Source of the DNA: AC-49 sp963817035
GTDB taxonomy: Bacteria > Actinomycetota > Thermoleophilia > Solirubrobacterales > Solirubrobacteraceae
DNA: 64,000 nucleotides
Reading direction: 5' to 3'
NCBI GenBank assembly: GCA_963817035.1
Contig: CAWFMM010000004.1
Location: forward strand, 1,426,001 to 1,490,000
Of the stretch, positions 58,059-64,000 are shown piece by piece. The notes below the pieces were generated by a model. The model worked only from the letters and a program-made list of their open reading frames with translations. It did not search any database and was not told where the DNA came from. The position numbers and the translations under genes were made by a program. The number at the start of each line of letters is the position of its first letter. Position 1 is the first letter of the stretch.

Positions 58059-60578
58059 CTAGTCGGCGACGTCGTCGAGCAGCCCGATGTCGGGCAGTAC
58101 GGCAACCGACGCGGTCTGACTCGTGCGCTCGCTCAGCGCGGCGAGGACGCGCGGCAGGTCCGACTCCGAGACCAGCACCTGGCGCGGCTTGGAGCCCTCG
58201 TAGCCGGAGATGATGCCGCGCCGCTCGAGCATGTCGATCAGCCGCCCGGCACGCGTGTAGCCCAGGCGCAGGCGGCGCTGGAGCATCGAGGTCGATGCCG
58301 TTCCCATCTCGACGACGAGCTGGATCGCGTCGCCGAGCATCGCGTCCTCGTCGGGATCGAAGCCGTCGTCATCGCCTGCGCCGTCCTCGGCGACGACCTC
58401 GACCTCCTCGAGCAGATCCTCACGCACCTCGGGCTCGCCCTGCGAGGCCCAGAAGGCGGTCAGCGCGGCGATCTGCGGCTCGTCGATGTAGGCGCCCTGG
58501 ATGCGCTGGAGCTTGGACGAGCCGACCGGCGCGAAGAGCAGATCGCCCTGGCCCAGCAACGATTCGGCGCCGTTCTGGTCGAGGATCACGCGCGAGTCGA
58601 TCTGCGACGAGACGGCGAAGGCGATCCGCGACGGGACGTTGGCCTTGATCATGCCGGTGATGACGTCGACGCGCGGGCTCTGAGTGGCGAGCACGAGGTG
58701 GATGCCGACGGCGCGGGCCTTCTGCGCGAGGCGGATGATCGCGTCCTCGACGTCGGCCGGCGCGACCATCATCAGGTCGGCGAGCTCGTCGATCACGCAC
58801 AGGATGTAGGGCAGCGGCTCCTCGTCGGCCTTGATGCGCTCCTTGTTGAGCTCGATCAGCGAGCGGGTGCGCTTCATCGACATGATCCCGTAGCGCCACT
58901 CCATCTCGCGTACGAGGTTCGACAGCGCGTTGGCGGCCTGGCGCGGGCTGGTGATCACGGGCGTCAGCAGATGCGGGATCGCCTCGTAGTGGTTGAGCTC
59001 GACCTGCTTGGGATCGATCAGGACCATGCGCACCTCCTTGGGCGTGGCACGCAGGAGGATCGAGCTGAGCATCGCGTTGATCGCGCCGGACTTGCCGGCG
59101 CCGGTCGTACCCGCGACGAGCAGGTGCGGCATCTTCGCGAGGTCGGCGCCGATCGCCTTGCCCGAGACGTCCTTGCCCAGCCACACCGTCAGCGGCGACC
59201 AGTCCTTGGGCGGCTCCTGGTAGACGTCGCCGAGGCGCACGATCTTGCGGTTGCGGTTGGGAACCTCGACGCCGACCGCCGTCTTGCCGGGGATCGGGGC
59301 GAGGATGCGGATATCGGTCGCGGCGAGCGCGTAGGCGAGGTCGTCCTTGAGCTGGGCGACCTTCGACATCTTGATCCCCGGGGCCAGGCGCAGCTCGTAG
59401 CGGGTGATGTGCGGGCCGGCAACGGTGGCCACGACCTTGGCGTCGACGCCGAAGTGTCCGAGCGCCTCGAGCAGCGCCGCGGCTGTCTTGCCCTGACCGG
59501 CGGTGTCGGGGCGGGCCTGCTCCTCGGTGGAGCGCTTGAGCACCGTCGGCGCGGGCAGCTCCCACGTGATGTCGCCCGGGTCACGCTGCCCCTGGATCTC
59601 GGTCGGCGCATCGGTTACGGCGACGCCGGGCGGTTCGGCCTCGGGATCGCGGACCTGCGGCAGCGTCGGTTCAGGCTCGTCGTCCTCCACGAGCTCTGGC
59701 TCCTGCGACTCGGGCACCGGCTCGTCATCGCCAAACAGATCCGGGAACCGCTCGTCGCCGGCCCAGAACTCGCCATCACGCGCCGGCTCTTCACCGTGGG
59801 TCGCCGTGACCACGACCTCCATGTCGTCGTGCTCCGGCGGAAGGTAGGCGTTGGGCATCTCAGCGCGCTGTGGCTTCTTGCCGCCGCGAACCGCGATCTC
59901 CGTCGACGTGCGCCTCACCGCGCGGGTCGTGTCGGCGACACCGGTCGATGTCGCCCGCAGGACACCGGCGATCGTCGCGCCGGTGACGAGCAGCGCTCCG
60001 GCGAGGAACAGGAAGACGGCCAGAAGATGGGTGCCGATCGTCCCGACGAGGTTCTGCCCCGCGTAGCGCAGCGACTCGCCGACGATCCCGCCGCGCGCCT
60101 CGAAGACGTCGGGGTGCCAGTAGCTGTGGCCCGACGGGGCGCCGGGTCCGAGCCCAAGCGTCCCGGCGGCGAGCGCGAGCGTCACCGCGGCGAGCAGGCA
60201 CAGCGCGCCTGAACGCAGCGGGCGACGTCCCGGAAGCACGGGCCGCAGGACGATGATCGCGCCGGTCGCGACGAGCACGACAGGCGCGGCGTAGGCGACC
60301 TCGCCGGCCACGTAGCGCAGGCCGGTCACCGCACCCGAGCCGATCCGGCCGGCCGCGTGGTGGGTGTAGAGCGGGAAGGCGACGAGGACGCCAAGAGCGA
60401 CGAAACCCAGGCCGATCAGGTCGAGGTGGCGCTGCTCGAGCACCGGCAGCGAGGTGCGCCAGCCGCCCGCCCGGCGGGCCTTGGCGCGAGGCTTGCGTAC
60501 GGGCGTGGGCGCCGCGGTTCGCTTGGACTTCGAGGTCGCGGGCTTGCGGGTGCGGGCAGGGGGTCGTTTGGGCGGCAT
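58059..60578 (-). CDS. ftsK: DNA translocase FtsK
   Basis: 839 residues. The basic N-terminus is followed by four membrane helices (residues ~50-215) and an acidic linker (~240-330, PEHDDMEVVV, EPELVEDDEPEPTLPQ). The motor has LLVAGTTGAGKSGAINAMLS (Walker A) and LPYILCVIDELADLMMV (Walker B). A C-terminal gamma winged helix recognises KOPS-type DNA (LGYTRAGRLIDMLERRGIIS). It pumps chromosome ends through the closing septum and activates dimer resolution. The linker is short compared with enterobacterial FtsK. Confidence 0.97.
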   Translation of the reverse strand: MPPKRPPARTRKPATSKSKRTAAPTPVRKPRAKARRAGGWRTSLPVLEQRHLDLIGLGFVALGVLVAFPLYTHHAAGRIGSGAVTGLRYVAGEVAYAAPVVLVATGAIIVLRPVLPGRRPLRSGALCLLAAVTLALAAGTLGLGPGAPSGHSYWHPDVFEARGGIVGESLRYAGQNLVGTIGTHLLAVFLFLAGALLVTGATIAGVLRATSTGVADTTRAVRRTSTEIAVRGGKKPQRAEMPNAYLPPEHDDMEVVVTATHGEEPARDGEFWAGDERFPDLFGDDEPVPESQEPELVEDDEPEPTLPQVRDPEAEPPGVAVTDAPTEIQGQRDPGDITWELPAPTVLKRSTEEQARPDTAGQGKTAAALLEALGHFGVDAKVVATVAGPHITRYELRLAPGIKMSKVAQLKDDLAYALAATDIRILAPIPGKTAVGVEVPNRNRKIVRLGDVYQEPPKDWSPLTVWLGKDVSGKAIGADLAKMPHLLVAGTTGAGKSGAINAMLSSILLRATPKEVRMVLIDPKQVELNHYEAIPHLLTPVITSPRQAANALSNLVREMEWRYGIMSMKRTRSLIELNKERIKADEEPLPYILCVIDELADLMMVAPADVEDAIIRLAQKARAVGIHLVLATQSPRVDVITGMIKANVPSRIAFAVSSQIDSRVILDQNGAESLLGQGDLLFAPVGSSKLQRIQGAYIDEPQIAALTAFWASQGEPEVREDLLEEVEVVAEDGAGDDDGFDPDEDAMLGDAIQLVVEMGTASTSMLQRRLRLGYTRAGRLIDMLERRGIISGYEGSKPRQVLVSESDLPRVLAALSERTSQTASVAVLPDIGLLDDVAD

Positions 60579-60678
60579 GCGCTCAAGGCCACTTCGACGC
60601 CCGCGAGCGCTCCCCTGCGCCGGTTATGAACCGCCGATACTTAGGCGTCCGTTCAGTCTGGTCCCTACCATCGGTGCA

Positions 60679-61359
60679 ATGAACGATCGACCGGCGCGTG
60701 TGCTCGTGGTTGAAGACGACGACGACATCGCCCAGGCGGTGCAGCGGTCCTTGCGGATGGAGGGCTACGACGTGCGGATCGCCACCGACGGCGAGCAGGC
60801 GCTGCGCATGGCGACCGAGTACGTGCCGGACCTCGTCGTCCTGGACATCGGGCTGCCGAAGATCGACGGGATCGACGTCGCCCGCCAGATGCGCGAGACC
60901 GACGACGTGCCGATCCTGATGCTCACTGCTCGCGACTCGCTCGAGGATCGCGTCGAGGGCCTCGACTCCGGCGCCGACGACTACCTCGTCAAGCCGTTCG
61001 AGCGCCAGGAGCTCCTGGCGCGGCTGCGGGCGCTGCTGCGCCGCCGCCCCCCGCGCGGGACCGCCTCGGTCGTCGTCGGCGACCTGACGCTGAATCCAGA
61101 CACGCACGAGGTGCGCCGCGACGAGCGCGAGATCGAGCTGACCCAGCGCGAGTTCGAGCTGCTCGAGTACCTGATGCGAAACGAGCGGATCGTCATCCCC
61201 CGCCAGCGACTGCTCGAGGAGGTCTGGGGCTATGACCCGTTCGCCTCGACGAACACGATCGAGGTGTTCGTCTCCAACCTGAGGCGCAAGCTCGAGGCCG
61301 ACGGCGAGGGCCGCCTGCTGCACACGATCCGTGGCGCGGGGTACGTCCTGCGTGTTTGA
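60679..61359 (+). CDS. OmpR-family response regulator
   Basis: 226 residues. The receiver domain has VLVVEDDDDIAQAV, the phosphorylation site LVVLDIGLPKIDG (Asp ~53), ILMLTARDS and YLVKPFERQELLARL. The C-terminal winged helix has IELTQREFELLEYLMRNERI and NTIEVFVSNLRRKLEADGEG. The ATG lies 7 nt after TACCAT (60666-60671), which indicates a leaderless message. It overlaps the sensor kinase gene by 8 nt. It resembles MprA/TcrA-type regulators; its targets are unknown. Confidence 0.93.
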   Translation: MNDRPARVLVVEDDDDIAQAVQRSLRMEGYDVRIATDGEQALRMATEYVPDLVVLDIGLPKIDGIDVARQMRETDDVPILMLTARDSLEDRVEGLDSGADDYLVKPFERQELLARLRALLRRRPPRGTASVVVGDLTLNPDTHEVRRDEREIELTQREFELLEYLMRNERIVIPRQRLLEEVWGYDPFASTNTIEVFVSNLRRKLEADGEGRLLHTIRGAGYVLRV

Positions 61360-62797
61360 GCGCGTACCGATCCGCTGGCGATTGGCCGGCACGTCGGCCG
61401 TGCTGACCCTGGTCATCCTCTGCGTCTTTGCGATCGCCATCGGCACGCTGACCGCGCAGCGCATCCGTTCGGACTTCAGGCACCAGACGCAGCTCAACGC
61501 GTCGAACCTGCGCGACGACGTCCGCAAGAAGCTGGTCGTGGACGAGAACAGCGGTGCCCCGTCGCTGCCCAAGGGCACCGATGTGCTCAACAACCCGGAG
61601 CACGCCATCATCCGGATCGCCCACGCGGCGCGACCCGACCTGCCGATCGGGGAGACGCCGGGTGCACCGGAGCTCGGCTGGGCGCTCGACGAGCACATCA
61701 GCGGCAGGTATCTCGTCGAGACCCGAACGACGCGGGCACCGGGCGTGCACGGGAAGCCGGGCCAGGCGGTCATCGTCCAATACGCGCGCCTGGAGTCGGA
61801 CGTCGAGGCGACGGTCAGCCGCGTGCGCCTGTTCCTGATCCTCGGCGTGCTCGGCGGGGCCGGCCTCGCCCTCGCAGCCGGCCTCCTGCTCGCGCGGCGG
61901 GCGATGAAGCCGATCGGCGACCTGACGAGCATCGCGCGCCACATCGCCCAGACGCGCGACCCGGCCGAACGGGTCCCGGTGGCGGCGGCCGACGACGAGG
62001 TCGGCCTGCTCGGGCGCACGCTCGACCAGATGCTCGAGGCGCTCGCCGACTCGCGCGCGGAGACCGAGGCCCTGCTCAAGCGCCAGCAGCGCTTCGTCGC
62101 CGACGCATCGCACGAGCTGCGCACGCCGCTGACCAGCGTGCTCGCCAACCTCGAGCTGCTGGCCGACGTGCTCGAGGGCGATCAGGGCGAGGCCGCACGC
62201 TCGGCGCTGCGCTCGTCGCGGCGGATGCGCCGCCTGGTCGCCGACCTGCTGCTGCTGGCGCGTGCGGATGCCAAGCGCCCGGTCCGCCACGAGCGGGTCG
62301 ATCTCGGCCAGGTCGTCGTCGAGGCCGCCGGGGAGCTGGGCGCGGTGGCCGAGGGGCACGAGCTCGTCGTCGATACGCACTGCGCCTGGGTCAAGGGCTC
62401 GAACGACGACCTGCACCGGATGGTCGTCAACCTCGTCGAGAACGCGATCCGCCACACCCCGCCGGGCACCCGCATCCTGGCCTGCGTCGAGTCGGTGGGC
62501 AGCAACGTCGTCATGTCGGTCACCGACGACGGGCCCGGTGTCAACCCCGAGATGCGCGAGCAGATCTTCGAGCGCTTCGTGCGCGGCGCGGGAGACCGCG
62601 GCGGATCGTTCGGCCTCGGGCTGTCGATCGTCCGGGTCGTCGCCGAGCAGCACGGCGGCTCGGTGCGCCTGGACCCGCCGCCTGCCGCCGGCGGGGCGCG
62701 CTTCGTCGTGACGCTGCCCGAGATGGCTGCACCCGAGGAGCTCGTTGCGGGCGACCGCGGACAGACGGTCAGCCAGCCGGCCGGCCCTCGCGTGTAG
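61352..62797 (+). CDS. Sensor histidine kinase
   Basis: 481 residues: a membrane helix (LAGTSAVLTLVILCVFAIAI), an extracytoplasmic sensor of ~130 residues and a second helix (LFLILGVLGGAGLALAAGLL). A HAMP domain, the H-box FVADASHELRTPLTSVLANL, N-box HRMVVNLVENAIRHTPPGTR, and G boxes VTDDGPGVNPEM and GSFGLGLSIVRVVAEQHGGS follow. It pairs with the overlapping response regulator. The GTG at 61352 was preferred; a GTG 21 nt earlier is possible. The stimulus is unknown. Confidence 0.93.
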   Translation: MFERVPIRWRLAGTSAVLTLVILCVFAIAIGTLTAQRIRSDFRHQTQLNASNLRDDVRKKLVVDENSGAPSLPKGTDVLNNPEHAIIRIAHAARPDLPIGETPGAPELGWALDEHISGRYLVETRTTRAPGVHGKPGQAVIVQYARLESDVEATVSRVRLFLILGVLGGAGLALAAGLLLARRAMKPIGDLTSIARHIAQTRDPAERVPVAAADDEVGLLGRTLDQMLEALADSRAETEALLKRQQRFVADASHELRTPLTSVLANLELLADVLEGDQGEAARSALRSSRRMRRLVADLLLLARADAKRPVRHERVDLGQVVVEAAGELGAVAEGHELVVDTHCAWVKGSNDDLHRMVVNLVENAIRHTPPGTRILACVESVGSNVVMSVTDDGPGVNPEMREQIFERFVRGAGDRGGSFGLGLSIVRVVAEQHGGSVRLDPPPAAGGARFVVTLPEMAAPEELVAGDRGQTVSQPAGPRV

Positions 62798-62860
62798 CCG
62801 CGCCGCAGCCTGCGCCTCACGTCCTCGACCAGTCCCCCGTCGCGGAGCGGAGTGCGTGCG

Positions 62861-64000
62861 TCAGACTTCGACGACGACCGGCAGGACCATCGGGCGGCGC
62901 TTGAGGCGCTCGTAGACGAAGGCGGCGAGGTCGTCGTGGATGTGCTTCTCGAGGAGGTCGATCTCGCGGATCTCCTCCTTGGCTGCGCGATCGAGCGACT
63001 TCTCGACGCATTCGCGCAGATCGGCGAGCAGCGAGTTGGCGTCGTCGGCGTAGGGAACGCCGCGGAAGATGACCTCGGGCTCGGCGACCGACGAGCCGTC
63101 CTGCTCCGAGACGGTGGCGACGACGACGAAGATGCCGTCGGCGCTGAGCATCCGGCGGTCGCGCAGCGCGACGTCGGTCGGATCGCCGATCTCCATTCCG
63201 TCGACGAACACCATGCCGCTGCGCTCGCGGCCGCCGAAGCGCGCGCCCTTGCGGTCGAGCTCGAGCGGCAGGCCGTTCTCGCCCTTGAAGACGCAGTCGG
63301 CGTCGATGCCGACCGCCTCGGCGAGCCTGCCGTGCAGATGGATGCGCTTGTGGTCGCCGTGGAACGGCATCACGTACCGCGGCCGCACGAGGTTCAGCAT
63401 CAGCTTGACCTCCTCGGCGTATCCGTGCCCGGAGGCGTGAATGTCGGCGTCGCGCGTCGTGATCACGTCGCAACCGATGTGGTAGAGCCGATCGACGGTC
63501 TCGTTGACCGCGCGCTCATTGCCGGGAATCGGCGTCGCGCTGAAGACGACGGTGTCGCCGTCATGCAGCTCGACCTGCGGATGGTCGCGGTGTGCCATCC
63601 GCCGCAGCGCGCTCAGCGGCTCGCCCTGGGAGCCGGTTGAGATGATGACGATCCGCTCGTCGGGGAAGTCATCGATCTCGCGTGGCTGGACGAGCATTCC
63701 CTCCGGAACCTCGATGTGACCGAGCGAGCGGCCGATGTTGACGTTCTTGCGCATCGAACGGCCGACCAGCGCGACCTTGCGGTCGTTGGCCGCCGCCGCG
63801 TCGACGACCTGCTGGACGCGATGGATGTTCGACGCGAACGAGGTGACGACGATCCGCCCGTCGCAGCGTGCGAACAGCGCCTCGAGGTTCGGCCCGACGA
63901 TCGACTCGCTCGGCGAGTAGCCCGGGCGGTCGACGTTGGTCGAGTCGCCGCACAGCAGCAGGACGCCCTCGGAGCCGAGCTCGGCGAGCCGTGCCATGTC
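62861..64000 (-). CDS. rnj: Ribonuclease J (C-terminal part)
   Basis: 380 residues; the N-terminus with the metallo-beta-lactamase HxHxDH site lies beyond the right edge. The visible part has LLLCGDSTNVDRPGYSPSES, the beta-CASP domain (IVVTSFASNIHRVQQVVDAA, IIISTGSQGEPLSALRRMAH, DIHASGHGYAEEVKLML, YVMPFHGDHKRIHLHGRLAE) and the small C-terminal domain ending RRPMVLPVVVEV. RNase J is a 5'-exo/endoribonuclease in RNA decay. An rnj-ftsK pairing is common in actinobacteria; here a two-component system lies between them on the other strand. Confidence 0.93.
   Translation of the reverse strand, partial: DMARLAELGSEGVLLLCGDSTNVDRPGYSPSESIVGPNLEALFARCDGRIVVTSFASNIHRVQQVVDAAAANDRKVALVGRSMRKNVNIGRSLGHIEVPEGMLVQPREIDDFPDERIVIISTGSQGEPLSALRRMAHRDHPQVELHDGDTVVFSATPIPGNERAVNETVDRLYHIGCDVITTRDADIHASGHGYAEEVKLMLNLVRPRYVMPFHGDHKRIHLHGRLAEAVGIDADCVFKGENGLPLELDRKGARFGGRERSGMVFVDGMEIGDPTDVALRDRRMLSADGIFVVVATVSEQDGSSVAEPEVIFRGVPYADDANSLLADLRECVEKSLDRAAKEEIREIDLLEKHIHDDLAAFVYERLKRRPMVLPVVVEV

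Overview
The window is high-GC actinobacterial chromosome. The likely source is a Thermoleophilia/Solirubrobacterales-type lineage. This rests on gene content and order (a GarA/OdhI-like FHA gene next to ftsR, ftsK-rodZ-cinA-thpR-recA-recX-miaB, murT/gatD, an Rv2578c-type radical SAM gene), the many secreted beta-helix, TSP3 and RTX-like proteins, and frequent GTG starts. That assignment is inference. No rRNA, tRNA, CRISPR array, prophage or intact transposase was recognised.

Layout. 1-6.6 kb: a partial alpha-hydroxy-acid oxidase, ispG, superoxide dismutase, proS, a CDP-alcohol phosphatidyltransferase, an RsiG-like c-di-GMP-motif protein, a zinc-ribbon FHA protein and the MerR regulator ftsR. 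6.6-18.5 kb: an HTH/membrane anti-sigma-like protein, a thioesterase, nadE, an amidohydrolase, a RlpA-like wall protein behind a LexA box and a c-di-AMP riboswitch, dinB, a thioredoxin-TPR protein, small enzymes, two gene remnants and a PG-binding/NlpC protein. 18.5-31 kb: a sugar-type ABC transporter, a TetR regulator with two acyl-CoA dehydrogenases, a CAP protein, a copper protein, an ABC exporter and a phosphodiester glycosidase. 31-39.5 kb: small membrane proteins, a SRAP protein, cyclophilin, the lipid kinase-murT-methyltransferase-gatD operon and a heavily frameshifted secreted-protein gene. 39.5-47.5 kb: dut, hflX, a MerR-TOBE protein, an SDR, miaA and the lysine/DAP genes dapF-dapD and dapC-dapE. 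47.6-64 kb: a LexA-box radical SAM gene, a beta-helix protein, miaB, tandem repeats, recX, recA with an intein, thpR, cinA, rodZ, ftsK, a two-component system and a partial RNase J gene.

How the genes work together. Several blocks concern the cell envelope: DAP supply (dapC/D/E/F), D-glutamate amidation of lipid II (murT/gatD), wall hydrolases (RlpA-like, NlpC-like), and division (ftsK, ftsR, rodZ). A second theme is the DNA-damage response. There are three LexA-type boxes, before recA, the Rv2578c-type radical SAM gene and the RlpA-like gene, so the last may be wired to both SOS and c-di-AMP. Second-messenger control recurs (c-di-AMP riboswitch; RsiG-like c-di-GMP motif).

Many starts sit 6-9 nt after a TAnnnT -10 hexamer, which implies widespread leaderless transcription. 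This pattern was used to choose several start codons. The most unusual items are a DapF with serines at both catalytic cysteine positions, the LexA/c-di-AMP control region, a methyltransferase inside the murT-gatD operon, the full-length recA intein, and the single-motif RsiG-like protein.
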